Source of the DNA: Brevundimonas sp. 357
GTDB lineage: Bacteria; Pseudomonadota; Alphaproteobacteria; Caulobacterales; Caulobacteraceae
DNA length: 58,493 nt
Reading direction: 5' to 3'
NCBI RefSeq assembly: GCF_003938605.1
Contig: NZ_RHWX01000018.1
Span: 1 to 58,493, forward strand
The translations under genes and the position numbers were made by a program. Below, one piece after another: positions 21,685-31,829 of this stretch (its first letter is position 1; the number at the start of each line of letters is the position of its first letter). The notes under the pieces were generated by a model, which was not told the origin of the DNA, searched no databases, and was given only the letters and a program-made list of their open reading frames with translations.

Positions 21685-22069
21685 TGCCGAGCCTTTGGTC
21701 TTCGTAATCAACGATTGTGCGAGCGCCCATCAGGGCCTTGTAATACTGGCGCGCCAGCACGTGCTTGGAGCAGGCGACGCATTCGGTCAGGATGTCCGGA
21801 TTGCGGACCGCCCCCATGAACTCCGTCAGGCGCAGCGCGAATTCATCATAGAATTTGGGCGCTTCCGACTCATCCAGATACATCATCATGACGGGGAAAT
21901 AGATGCGGCGCGCAGGCGTGGTCACGTCCTCGGGCTGCATGATGTCTTTCTCGCGCAGGACGCTGGCCTTGTTCTGCAGGACCAGCACGCCGCGACGGTC
22001 GCCGTTCTGCACGACGGCCCCGTTCAGCACGAATTTCTCGCCGGGCTTCAGCGACAGTTTCAGAGGCAA
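21644..22069 (-). CDS. flbT: Flagellin mRNA regulator FlbT
   Basis: A 141-aa protein with FlbT features: [52 protein letters not shown]. FlbT binds flagellin mRNA leaders and couples flagellin translation to filament assembly. The start codon is TTG. Flagellin genes are not in the window. A CtrA-like site lies in the upstream intergenic region. Confidence 0.93.
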   Translation of the reverse strand: MPLKLSLKPGEKFVLNGAVVQNGDRRGVLVLQNKASVLREKDIMQPEDVTTPARRIYFPVMMMYLDESEAPKFYDEFALRLTEFMGAVRNPDILTECVACSKHVLARQYYKALMGARTIVDYEDQRLGNVASGVQDGGDAG

Positions 22070-22136
22070 GGGAAGGTCTCCGTGGCGCCGCCCTCACCGT
22101 GACGGCCGGCCGCTGAAGAACTGTAAAGCGACGTGG

Positions 22137-22151
22137 TTAACCATCCCTTCA
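22137..22151. promoter_or_regulatory. Candidate CtrA-binding site (TTAACCAT half-site)
   Basis: TTAACCAT-CCC-TTCA fits the CtrA consensus TTAA-N7-TTAA with one mismatch, and its first half equals the preferred 8-mer. It lies between flbT (minus) and the acidic protein gene (plus). CtrA controls many flagellar genes in Caulobacterales. Confidence 0.45.
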
Positions 22152-22236
22152 CTTCAGGGGCTTCCCAGCGTCACGTTCGCACAGACGGGAACGCCCCGCC
22201 CAGCAGAGCCGTTGACCTTTCGGAAGGGAGACGACG

Positions 22237-22659
22237 ATGGCAGGACCGGAATTCGAAGCCGACGGGCAGGACCAGGCCGAGGTCTATGACGAGACCCATC
22301 TGGACGATGAAGGCGACGGCGATCTGTCGTTCGACGAAGCCGACGACGTGCTGGACGTCACCCAGTTGGACGGGGACGCCGACGCCGAACCTTTTGACGA
22401 GGACGACGCCGATCTGGACGCCGACCTGGCGCTGGACGGGATAGAGGCTGAGGCCGACGCCCTGCTGGGCGTCAACGGCGTGCGGCTGAACGAGACGGAC
22501 GGCGACGGCGGCACGGCCTCGGGCGCGAACGAGATCGAGCTGGTTTACGCCGGCTTGATGCGCAACCAGCGCGGCGCTCAGGCCAGCGCCGCCCACTGGG
22601 AAGCCAAGCGCCTCTCTGACGACGACATCGAGGATCTGGGCTACGGCCCTGAGCAATGA
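22237..22659 (+). CDS. Uncharacterised highly acidic protein
   Basis: A 140-aa protein very rich in Asp and Glu (many DDxD/DEDD runs through residue 90), with a more ordinary C-terminus (VYAGLMRNQRGAQASAAHW... LSDDDIEDLGYGPEQ). It has no membrane segment or known domain, and is probably a cytoplasmic, disordered protein. GGAAGGGAG precedes the ATG. Divergent from flbT. Confidence 0.7.
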   Translation: MAGPEFEADGQDQAEVYDETHLDDEGDGDLSFDEADDVLDVTQLDGDADAEPFDEDDADLDADLALDGIEAEADALLGVNGVRLNETDGDGGTASGANEIELVYAGLMRNQRGAQASAAHWEAKRLSDDDIEDLGYGPEQ

Positions 22660-22667
22660 GGGATTCC

Positions 22668-22874
22668 ATGACCGAACATCATCCGACCAAGGCCCAGGAA
22701 GACGCCGACCCGAACACCCCCCCGGTCAAGCGCGCTCCCCACGAACACGGCAAGCCCGACCAGTTGAAGGACAAGGAAAAGGACGCCGAGAACCGCCAGG
22801 AAGCCCTGATCGACGAAGGCGTCGAGGAGACCTTTCCCGCCAGCGACCCGGTATCGGCCAAGCGCATCACCTGA
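22668..22874 (+). CDS. Small hydrophilic protein
   Basis: The 68-aa product (MTEHHPTKAQEDADPN...) is charged throughout and ends ALIDEGVEETFPASDPVSAK, a tail seen in small conserved alphaproteobacterial proteins of unknown function. The ATG at 22668 has GAGG upstream. It follows the acidic protein by 8 nt, so they probably share an mRNA. Confidence 0.75.
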   Translation: MTEHHPTKAQEDADPNTPPVKRAPHEHGKPDQLKDKEKDAENRQEALIDEGVEETFPASDPVSAKRIT

Positions 22875-22944
22875 TCCTGCCGCCTGTTCACGCGCATCTC
22901 TTTAAGCTACCTGCTCCTTTCCCCCGGAATGGAGCAGGTTTCGC

Positions 22945-23805
22945 ATGAGCCGGTTCGAAGGCACGTCCAACTACATCGCCACAGACGACCTGAAGGTCGC
23001 CGTCAATGCCGCCGTGGCGCTGGAGCGGCCGCTGCTGATCAAGGGCGAGCCGGGCACCGGCAAGACGGTTCTGGCCTATGAACTGGCCCGCGCGCTGAAC
23101 GCGCCGCTGATCACCTGGCACGTCAAATCAACCACCAAGGCCCACAACGGCCTGTATGAATACGACGCCGTCAGCCGCCTGCGCGACAGCCAGCTGGGCG
23201 ACGAACGGGTCCACGACGTCCGCAATTATCTGAAGAAGGGCAAGCTGTGGGAGGCCTTCACCGCACCCGCCCGCCCTGTCCTCCTGATCGACGAGATCGA
23301 CAAGGCCGACATCGAGTTCCCCAACGACCTGCTGCAGGAACTCGACCGCATGGAGTTCTACGTCCAGGAAACGGACGAGACGATCCGGGCCGAGATCCGC
23401 CCGGTCGTCGTCATCACCTCGAACAATGAGAAGGAGTTGCCGGACGCCTTCCTGCGCCGCTGCTTCTTCCACTACATCCGCTTCCCCGACGCCGAGACGA
23501 TGCAGGACATCGTCGAGGTCCACTTCCCCGGCATCAAGCCGCGCCTGGTCTCCGAGGCGCTGAAGACCTTCTACGAGATCCGCGACACGCCGGGCCTGAA
23601 GAAGAAACCCTCGACGTCCGAACTGCTGGACTGGCTGAAGCTGTTGCTGGTCGACGACGTGGCGCCGGAGACCCTGCGCGAAAAGACGCCGGGCAAGCTG
23701 ATCCCGCCGCTGCACGGCGCCCTGCTGAAGAATGAGCAGGACGTGCATCTGTTCGAACGCCTGGCCTTCATGGCCCGCCGCGACGGCGCCCGTCCCGGCG
23801 GCTGA
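22945..23805 (+). CDS. MoxR-family AAA+ ATPase
   Basis: The 286-aa protein has Walker A (GEPGTGKT, residue about 34), Walker B (VLLIDEIDKAD), a sensor TSNNEKELPDAFLRR, and a C-terminal lid, in the MoxR/CoxD-like subgroup. These act as chaperones that insert cofactors or remodel complexes, usually with a VWA-domain partner. No VWA gene follows directly, which is a little unusual. Confidence 0.9.
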   Translation: MSRFEGTSNYIATDDLKVAVNAAVALERPLLIKGEPGTGKTVLAYELARALNAPLITWHVKSTTKAHNGLYEYDAVSRLRDSQLGDERVHDVRNYLKKGKLWEAFTAPARPVLLIDEIDKADIEFPNDLLQELDRMEFYVQETDETIRAEIRPVVVITSNNEKELPDAFLRRCFFHYIRFPDAETMQDIVEVHFPGIKPRLVSEALKTFYEIRDTPGLKKKPSTSELLDWLKLLLVDDVAPETLREKTPGKLIPPLHGALLKNEQDVHLFERLAFMARRDGARPGG

Positions 23806-23899
23806 TTTCAGCCGCTTTCCCGTCGTCTTTCGATTACCGCGATTTCACTGGTCCCGCCGCGCTTATGGCGCACAATCGGGACCTGGAGTGGAGCCGACC

Positions 23900-24781
23900 A
23901 TGCAACAGATCACCTGGCCTGTTATCGCTTTGGCGCTGATGGCCGCCGCCTGCGACAACTCCGGCACGGTGCGCATCACCACCTCCTCGACCTCGGATTC
24001 GTCCGGCGTGCTGAAAGTGGTCGACGCCCTGCAATGCCCCCAGACCCAGGGCGTGCTGACGCGCAAGGGTTCGGCCCGCGCCGACGGCTCCTGCGTCTAT
24101 AGCGGCCCGCGCGGCTCGGAAGTCGTCCTGCGCCTGGTCCAACTGGACGGCCGTTCGGCGCAGAACGCCCTGAAACCCTTCGAGACCCGTCTCGCCGCCG
24201 AATTGCCCGAGGCCATGGCCCAGGTCGAAGCCGAGAACGCCCGCGCCGAAGCCGACGCCGCCAGGGCTGAGGCCGACGTCGCCAGGGCCGAGGCGGACGC
24301 GGCTCGCGCCGAGGCCGACGCCTCTCGCGCTGCGGCCGAAGCCGCTTCCGGCGACTCCGCCCAAATCAGCGCGCCCGGCGTGCGCGTCGACGCCCAGGGC
24401 GACAAGGCCACGGTCCGCCTGCCGGGCATGCGCATCGACGCCGACGGCGACCGCGCCAATATCCGCATCGGCGGCCTGACCATCCGCGCCGACGACAAGT
24501 CGAGCCGCGTCGACGTCTCGTCCGGAGACGACGCCGTGAAAATCGAAGCGACCGACGGCGCCGCCCGCATTCGCACCAGCGCCGCCGGCGAGTCCGTCCG
24601 TTCGACCTTCCTGATGACGGCGAACGAACCCTCGGCCAGCGGCTGGCGCACCGTGGGGTATGAGGCGCGCGGCCCGGTCGGCGGCCCCATCGTCGTCGCC
24701 ACCGTCCGCAGCAAGGACCGCGACCCGGACCGCCTGTTCGACGCGGCCAAGGCGTTGGTGACGCTCAACGTCGGCGATTAA
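23900..24781 (+). CDS. Lipoprotein with heptad-repeat coiled coil
   Basis: A 293-aa protein with a signal peptide and lipobox-like MAAAC (Cys about residue 17). Residues about 110-150 are a run of near-identical heptads (ARAEADA type), predicting a coiled coil, followed by a repetitive beta-like region (VRVDAQGDKATVRLPG, MRIDADGDRANIRIGG) and a C-terminal globular part. The ATG at 23900 gives the signal peptide; the frame is open further upstream inside moxR. Probably an envelope protein of unknown role. Confidence 0.7.
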   Translation: MQQITWPVIALALMAAACDNSGTVRITTSSTSDSSGVLKVVDALQCPQTQGVLTRKGSARADGSCVYSGPRGSEVVLRLVQLDGRSAQNALKPFETRLAAELPEAMAQVEAENARAEADAARAEADVARAEADAARAEADASRAAAEAASGDSAQISAPGVRVDAQGDKATVRLPGMRIDADGDRANIRIGGLTIRADDKSSRVDVSSGDDAVKIEATDGAARIRTSAAGESVRSTFLMTANEPSASGWRTVGYEARGPVGGPIVVATVRSKDRDPDRLFDAAKALVTLNVGD

Positions 24782-24842
24782 CCCCCATCTATCGCAACGG
24801 CCGCCCTTGATCGCGCGTTCGGTCTGAGTCACCAGCCTGAGC

Positions 24843-25529
24843 ATGCGCAGCATCAAGACCTTGGCCGAAGAAATCGAAGACGCCGGCCCCGCGCCCCGAG
24901 TCCGCAAACCCAAGCCGCCTCGCGCCTGGCAACGCATGTTGTCCGGCCGCCGCCTGGACCTGCTGGACCCCTCGCCGTTCGATATCGAGATCGAGGACAT
25001 CGCCCACGGTCTGGCCCGCGTCGCCCGCTGGAACGGCCAGACGATCGGCGAGCACGCCTTCTCGGTCGCCCAGCACTCGCTGGTGGTCGAAGAGATCGCC
25101 GCCCACATCCGGCCGGGGCTGGAGCCGAAATGGCGCCTGGCCGCCCTGCTGCACGACGCCTCGGAATACGTCATCGGCGACATGATCTCGCCGTTCAAAT
25201 CGGCCCTGGGCGCCGGCTACAAGGATTTCGAGGCCCGGCTGGAAGCCGCCATCCACGTCCGCTTCCAACTGCCGCCCAAGACGCCGCAGACGATCAAGTC
25301 CCTGATCAAGAAGGCCGACAAGGCCTGCGCCTTCTATGAGGCGACCCAGTTGGCCGGCTTCACCCGCCGCGAGTCGCTGCAGATCTTCGGCGCCCCGCCG
25401 CCCGGCTATGATCTGATCATCGAGCCCCAGCCTGCGGCCATCGCCCAGCAGCGCTATCTGGACCGCTATCGCGTTTTGGCCGAAGCTGTCGGCATCCTGC
25501 CCGGCGCCGACGCCTGGCACACGGAATAG
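24843..25529 (+). CDS. HD-domain hydrolase (YfbR-like)
   Basis: This 228-aa protein has the HD-domain metal ligands in GEHAFSVAQHSLVV, LAALLHDASEYVIGD and a downstream ADKACAFYEATQ helix. The HDASEYVIGDMISPFK segment resembles YfbR-type 5'-nucleotidases. It likely hydrolyses a nucleoside monophosphate. The N-terminal Pro/Arg-rich stretch is not part of the domain. Confidence 0.8.
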   Translation: MRSIKTLAEEIEDAGPAPRVRKPKPPRAWQRMLSGRRLDLLDPSPFDIEIEDIAHGLARVARWNGQTIGEHAFSVAQHSLVVEEIAAHIRPGLEPKWRLAALLHDASEYVIGDMISPFKSALGAGYKDFEARLEAAIHVRFQLPPKTPQTIKSLIKKADKACAFYEATQLAGFTRRESLQIFGAPPPGYDLIIEPQPAAIAQQRYLDRYRVLAEAVGILPGADAWHTE

Positions 25530-25536
25530 GACGCGC

Positions 25537-26478
25537 ATGACGCAGGGGGGCGAACAGGGCGTGCGAATCGGCCTGTCGGCCGTGGTCATCGCCCTGCGCG
25601 ACCGTCAGGCCGTGGTGCTGACCACCCATGCGGCGGACGGAGCGTCCGCCCTGCCTTTCGGTCCTTTCGATCCGGCTCGAGATCGCACGTTCGAGTTGGC
25701 TCTGCGCGCCTTCGTCACCGAACAGACCGGCTTCCCCCTCGGCTTCGTCGAGCAGCTCTACACCTTCGGCGACGCCGGTCGCGCCTCGCCCCGCGCCACG
25801 CCGGGTCCAGAGCGCGCGCGCGAGGTCTCGGTCGGCTATCTCGCCCTGACCGCCGAAGCGCCCGAGGCCCCGGGCCTGGACGCCGCCTGGACGCCCGTCT
25901 TCGACATCTTCCCTTGGGAGGACTGGCGTCAGGGACGCCCCCCCATCCTGGCCAGCCTGTGCTCGGACCTGGCCGAATGGGCCGGAGACGACGCCGTCCG
26001 ACGCGGCCGCGCCGATTCCCTATTCGCCCTCTCGCCCGACGCGCGCTGGAACGAGGAGCGCGTGCTGGAACGCTACGAACTGCTCTACGAAGCGGGCCTT
26101 GTCGCAGAATCCGCCCGCGATCACGACCGGCCGATCCCCGCTCCCCTGGGCGACCTGTCCATGACCTCCGACCACCGCCGTATCGTCGCCACCGGGCTGG
26201 GCCGGTTGCGCTCGAAGCTCAAGTACCGCCCGGTCCTGTTCGATCTGACGCCCCTGACCTTCACCCTGTCCGCCCTGCAGAACGCTGCCGAGGCGGTGGC
26301 GGGCCTATCGCTGCACAAGCAGAACTTCCGACGCGGCGTCGAGCGCACCGGCCTGGTCCAGCCCACGGGCGTTCTCGCCAGCGACACCGGCGGCCGTCCG
26401 GCCGAACTTTTCCGCTACATCGGCCCCGAACCGGCAGGCGGTGCGCCCTCGGGTCTGACCCTGCCCGGACAGCGTTGA
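25537..26478 (+). CDS. NrtR-like Nudix-domain transcriptional regulator
   Basis: A 313-aa protein: an N-terminal Nudix-fold domain (about 10-140) and a C-terminal winged helix (about 220-300) with LTFTLSALQNAAEAVAGLSLHKQNFRRGVE and GRPAELFRY, the NrtR arrangement. The catalytic Nudix box is degenerate (no REXXEE), so the domain probably senses a ligand such as ADP-ribose. NrtR family members repress NAD metabolism genes; the target here is unseen. It starts 7 nt after the HD gene. Confidence 0.82.
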   Translation: MTQGGEQGVRIGLSAVVIALRDRQAVVLTTHAADGASALPFGPFDPARDRTFELALRAFVTEQTGFPLGFVEQLYTFGDAGRASPRATPGPERAREVSVGYLALTAEAPEAPGLDAAWTPVFDIFPWEDWRQGRPPILASLCSDLAEWAGDDAVRRGRADSLFALSPDARWNEERVLERYELLYEAGLVAESARDHDRPIPAPLGDLSMTSDHRRIVATGLGRLRSKLKYRPVLFDLTPLTFTLSALQNAAEAVAGLSLHKQNFRRGVERTGLVQPTGVLASDTGGRPAELFRYIGPEPAGGAPSGLTLPGQR

Positions 26479-26563
26479 AGCGCCAGTCGATTTTCTTCGA
26501 CATACCGCTTGCAGCCCGGGACGGCTTTCATTACAGAAGCCGCTCGCTCAGCCCCATTAGGGA

Positions 26564-28278
<1,715 letters not shown>

Positions 28279-28282
<4 letters not shown>

Positions 28283-28668
28283 GACCGGACTCCTTCCGCC
28301 GTGCGACGTTCTATCAGCGGCAATTCCAGCTCCACGCGGTCATGCAGCACCTTAGGGACGAGCTTCTGGCCCTCGCCGGGGTCCATACGGATCAGGCCGT
28401 AGCTCGCCATCTTCTTGAGGGTTCGGGACAGGTTAGGCTTCGCCCGTCCCGTGATCCGCGACAGTTCCTCCAGCGAACCGGGTGACTGCTCGTCGATGAC
28501 GCGCAGCAACTCGCGGTTCCCGCTCGAAAGGAGCTGCGCGAAGGATTCCATGGATGTGAACCACACCTTCGGATCGTCGGGTGCGGGCTTTTCCTCGCCT
28601 TTGGCGATCCGCATGGTGCGCGCCTTCATCTCGTCGTAGTCGGCAATCCCGACTTTCAATGTGGTCAT
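28279..28668 (-). CDS. HTH transcriptional regulator (HVO_A0114-like), partner of the DUF6516 gene
   Basis: The 129-aa product has a winged-helix region (about 60-115) with LLRVIDEQSPGSLEELSRITGRAKPNLSRTLKKM, a MarR/ArsR-like recognition helix, preceded by a helical N-terminus. HTH proteins of this type are often encoded right after DUF6516 genes. It overlaps the upstream DUF6516 gene and the downstream recombinase by 4 nt each, so the four genes of this operon are translationally coupled. It may repress the operon or act as an antitoxin. Confidence 0.75.
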
Positions 28669-29018
28669 GTTACGCCTCGTTCCTTCAACACCGCGTCCGC
28701 CGCCTGCCAGAAGTCGGCCAGCAGCGTGGCCGCATCCTCGTAGGCGTAGGGCTTCACGGTCTGGAGGCGATGCCGGTGGTCCATCGGCTCGCCCCGCCTT
28801 CCTCGGCCGACCGGATGGGCGTTATCGAATCCGACCAACCGTTCGCCCGAAGGCCCGTGAAGCGTGAGCGAATAATCGAGGCCGTGCGGCTTTTCCGGCG
28901 AGGCCGGAACGCGGGTGACGACGAACTTCACCCAATGGCCGCCCTCGGGATCGACAACGAGCACCTGTCCGTCGAGGTCCAGAAGCGTGTCGAGGCTCGG
29001 GTCACGATCCTCGCTCAT
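28665..29018 (-). CDS. DUF6516 family protein, possible toxin component
   Basis: This 117-aa protein has the DUF6516 pattern: GGHWVKFVVTRVPASPEKPHGLDYSLTLHGPSGERLVGFDNAH, followed by a helical C-terminus. The family is usually paired with the HTH protein encoded next to it and has been suggested to be part of a toxin-antitoxin-like unit. Direct evidence here is only domain pattern plus the pairing and 4-nt overlaps on both sides. Confidence 0.7.
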   Translation of the reverse strand: MSEDRDPSLDTLLDLDGQVLVVDPEGGHWVKFVVTRVPASPEKPHGLDYSLTLHGPSGERLVGFDNAHPVGRGRRGEPMDHRHRLQTVKPYAYEDAATLLADFWQAADAVLKERGVT

Positions 29019-29335
29019 GGCTTAGTGTTATCATCGGAGGATAACCGTTGCAAGTCCTGATTGCCAGGATCGTCGATTGGGCCGAACAGTCGGTCGAGCA
29101 CGTCACCGAAATACCGCTCGAAGATTTGCAGTTCTTCCTCGGTGATCGGCACCTTCTCGGGCCAGTCGTCGAAGACAGGCAACGACACCACATCGACGAT
29201 GCGAAGCGGCGACCTGCGGCGCTCCCGGCCGTCCGGCGTAGGTTCGTCGGCATAGTCGAAAAGATCGTCGGGAAGTGTCTCGGGGACCGGCTGTCGCGGT
29301 CGCCCTTTGCGGGCGCGACGGCGCTCTGCACACAT
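29015..29335 (-). CDS. Uncharacterised ICE protein, first gene of the recombinase operon
   Basis: A 106-aa protein with a basic start (MCAERRRARKGRPRQP), an acidic middle and an ITEEELQIFERYFGDVLDRLFG helix. No known domain. AGGAGG sits 4 nt before the ATG. The leader upstream carries a hairpin and the 68-bp element shared with the excisionase operon. It overlaps the DUF6516 gene by 4 nt. Confidence 0.7.
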   Translation of the reverse strand: MCAERRRARKGRPRQPVPETLPDDLFDYADEPTPDGRERRRSPLRIVDVVSLPVFDDWPEKVPITEEELQIFERYFGDVLDRLFGPIDDPGNQDLQRLSSDDNTKP

Positions 29336-29388
29336 GGAATCCTCCTTGGTTCTGGTGGATTCCGGGGCGCTGTAGGCCCCGGAATTGG

Positions 29389-29456
29389 GCGAACCATGGA
29401 GGGCAGTCGGCGGGCTGTAGCGTGCCGCATTTGCGTCTATGCGCTGGCGGCACCCC
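29389..29456 (-). repeat. Shared 68-bp regulatory element, copy 1 (recombinase operon leader)
   Basis: Aligns without gaps to 53337-53404. The 40-bp core (29417-29456) differs at one base and holds a dyad: GTGCCGC and GCGGCAC arms around CAGCGCATAG-CGCAAAT. It ends 54 nt upstream of the first gene of the recombinase operon, followed by a GC-rich hairpin (stem ATTCCGGGGC/GCCCCGGAAT) before the Shine-Dalgarno. Likely a promoter/operator or RNA leader. Confidence 0.7.
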
Positions 29457-29470
29457 TGCCGGGATGGGAC

Positions 29471-29692
29471 TCAGTTGGCGGCTCGCCGTGCCTTGGCGAA
29501 GCCGCGATCCGTGGCGATGAACCGCTCCAGCATGGGCACGATGAGCCTGACGGGATCGGCGACGGGCTGGCCGCTCTCGCGGGCCAGCACCTCGGCATAG
29601 GCGGTCAGATCGCGGTGAAGCGGCGCGGGTAGCTCCACCGTCACCTTCACGGGCTTGTCGTCGGGAAGCGGGCCGAGTTTCAGCTTGGTCAT
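29471..29692 (-). CDS. DUF2274 protein, last gene of the trb operon
   Basis: The 73-aa product reads MTKLKLGPLPDDKPVKVTVELPAPLHRDL, the conserved DUF2274 start found after trbI in alphaproteobacterial ICEs. It looks like a small ribbon-helix-helix-type protein. The ATG at 29692 overlaps the end of trbI closely, so it is translationally coupled. Confidence 0.88.
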   Translation of the reverse strand: MTKLKLGPLPDDKPVKVTVELPAPLHRDLTAYAEVLARESGQPVADPVRLIVPMLERFIATDRGFAKARRAAN

Positions 29693-29694
29693 GG

Positions 29695-30831
29695 TCAACC
29701 TCCTGCCGGCTCAAATACAAGGTCGCGGGTGACGATGATCCTGACCGGGAAGCCGGGCCGGATGGTGAGAGTCGGCGCAACCTGCAACTGGCGCTGCACG
29801 ATCTGCTGGCCCGCCTGATTGACGGTATCCTGCGCCCCGTCGCGGATAGCTCGAACAAGCCGGTCCTCGTCGCTGGTCGCCAGCTCCGTGCCGACTGCGA
29901 GCAGCGTGGACAGCCCTGCGGCCTTCATCAGATCCCACCAATGGTAATCAACCCCGTCTTCCAGCCCGGCATAGCCGCTGGCGTCCGCGCCCGGCAGGCG
30001 CTCAAGGACGATGGAACGGCCACCGGGCAGGATCAGGCGATTCCACACCAAGAGCACCCTGCGCTGGCCGAAGGTCACGCCGTCATCGTATTGACCGATG
30101 ATGCGCGTCCCTTGCGGGATCAGGAGCAGGCTGCCGGTCGGGCTGTCATAGACGTTCTCGGTCACTTGCGCCGTGATCTGGCCCGGCAGGTCCGAGCGGA
30201 TGCCGGTGATGAGCGCGGCGGGGATCACGGCCCCGGCCTGAAGGATGTAGGGCGATGCCGGCGGCGCGACGCGATCCGGCGCGATGGTCTGCCGGTCCAC
30301 GGGTCCGTTGAGGAAAGCCGCGTGCCGGTCTTGCGTCGCGGGCTGTCCGCCGAGGCCGAGTCCTGCAAGGCCGGGCATGGACGTTCCTGCCGGCGCTCCC
30401 GTGCGTGGGCCGGACTGGAAAAACACGTTGCTCAAGCGCGCGGCTTCTTCCTCGGCGCGGCGGCGTTCTTCTTCGGGATCGACGGCGGGCGTCGTCATGA
30501 CGGGCGGCGCGACCGGCTGTCCCCTGTTCTGCGCGTCGAGGATCGGACGGCCGAGGTCGCCGGGCAGCGCCGGGCCGAGCACCGGCCCCGTATAGTCGCG
30601 CGGCAAGCCGGACAGGCCGTCCGCCGTTGGGCGGTTCTCGGTCGAATAGAGTTCTTCGCCTCCCGGCCCTGCATCGCGGATCTGGAGCGCGTAGATCAGT
30701 GCGCCGCCGATGCCGAGCAAGGCGACCGCGCCGACGCCTGCCAGCATCTTGCGAGACAGGCGGGTGACGCGCGGCGGTTCGGCGCGCAGGCGCATGGGCG
30801 CGATGGTGTCGCTGATGGTGTTGTCGGTCAT
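29695..30831 (-). CDS. trbI: TrbI/VirB10 conjugal transfer protein
   Basis: A 378-aa protein: short cytoplasmic N-terminus, one membrane helix (MLAGVGAVALLGIGGALIYAL, about 28-50), a Pro-rich periplasmic linker, and a C-terminal VirB10 barrel domain (VYDSPTGSLLLIPQGTRIIGQYDD, VLLVWNRLILPGGRSIVLERLPG). It spans the envelope in the T4SS core. The ATG at 30831 overlaps trbG by 4 nt; the frame upstream is not family sequence. Confidence 0.95.
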   Translation of the reverse strand: MTDNTISDTIAPMRLRAEPPRVTRLSRKMLAGVGAVALLGIGGALIYALQIRDAGPGGEELYSTENRPTADGLSGLPRDYTGPVLGPALPGDLGRPILDAQNRGQPVAPPVMTTPAVDPEEERRRAEEEAARLSNVFFQSGPRTGAPAGTSMPGLAGLGLGGQPATQDRHAAFLNGPVDRQTIAPDRVAPPASPYILQAGAVIPAALITGIRSDLPGQITAQVTENVYDSPTGSLLLIPQGTRIIGQYDDGVTFGQRRVLLVWNRLILPGGRSIVLERLPGADASGYAGLEDGVDYHWWDLMKAAGLSTLLAVGTELATSDEDRLVRAIRDGAQDTVNQAGQQIVQRQLQVAPTLTIRPGFPVRIIVTRDLVFEPAGG

Positions 30832-31829
30832 GACGGGGAGCCTCCGGTCGCGCTGGCGGGCTGTGCGGCAGCGGCCTGCGTCGGGTTGATGCGAACGATC
30901 CTGACGACCTGCTGGCGGTTGCCGTTGCCAAGGCGCAGCTCGGCCGCGCCGAACAGGCGGTCCACGATCAGGACGTTCTGGTGGACTCGGCTGTTGACGA
31001 TCTGCGGTTCGCCATTCGTGCCGAGCACGAAAATCGGCGGCATTTCGCCCTGCACGATCCCGGCCGGGAAGACGACATAGACGCGCCGGCCATCGTCGAA
31101 CACGGAAGCCGGCCGCCATGGCGGGTTGTCGCCCTGCACGTGCAATGCATAGCGGTAGTTCCGCGCAGCCTCGGCCGGGATGATCGGTGCGGCTGGAACG
31201 GTGTGACGCTGGCCGGCAGGCGGTGCGGGATAGGCCCATGCGACGGCCGGCATGTAGAGTGATTCCCGCGCGCGCAACTCGATCATGTAGGTGCGCCGGT
31301 CGGTGGTGACGACAAGGTTGGTGGAAATGTCAGGTCGCGTCGGTTTCACGAGGATATGGACGCGGCGGTTCGCACCGCTGCCGCTCTCGGTGTCGCCTAT
31401 GATCCAGCGGGCGGTGTCGCCGGCCGCAATCGGCCCCGCGCCTGTCAGGCTCTCGCCCGGCTCCAGCGCAATGGTCGTGATCTGCCCGACTGCGGCATAG
31501 ACCTGATAGAGCGCGCCTTCCGACCACGGATAAATCTGGATTGCATTGTAGTAGCCTTCCCGGCGCGGCTCGACGCGGGCGGCTGCATTGGCGTTCTCGA
31601 CGCGGCCGGCCGGCGTCCCTGCGGCGGTTCCTCCACGCGCGACGGTCCATGCAGGGGGCACACGCAAAGGCCGGGGCGTGTTATCGGTTGCCGCCGCCTG
31701 CACGGTTGGCAGCGGGGGTACGCTGGCGTCATAGCTGAATTGCGGCGTCCGGTTGGTGGCGCAGCCTGCGAGCATGGTGGCAGAAAGCAGCACGGCCGCG
31801 ATTGTGGGGGTGCGGGTGATCGTCCTCAT
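30828..31829 (-). CDS. trbG: TrbG/VirB9 outer-membrane core lipoprotein
   Basis: The 333-aa product has a signal peptide with lipobox LLSATMLAGC, then a VirB9-type beta domain (YYNAIQIYPWSEGALYQVYAAVGQITTIALEPGESL and VVTTDRRTYMIEL). It forms the outer ring of the T4SS core with TrbI. The ATG at 31829 is chosen because it gives the signal peptide and the ATGA overlap with trbF. Confidence 0.95.
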   Translation of the reverse strand: MRTITRTPTIAAVLLSATMLAGCATNRTPQFSYDASVPPLPTVQAAATDNTPRPLRVPPAWTVARGGTAAGTPAGRVENANAAARVEPRREGYYNAIQIYPWSEGALYQVYAAVGQITTIALEPGESLTGAGPIAAGDTARWIIGDTESGSGANRRVHILVKPTRPDISTNLVVTTDRRTYMIELRARESLYMPAVAWAYPAPPAGQRHTVPAAPIIPAEAARNYRYALHVQGDNPPWRPASVFDDGRRVYVVFPAGIVQGEMPPIFVLGTNGEPQIVNSRVHQNVLIVDRLFGAAELRLGNGNRQQVVRIVRINPTQAAAAQPASATGGSPS

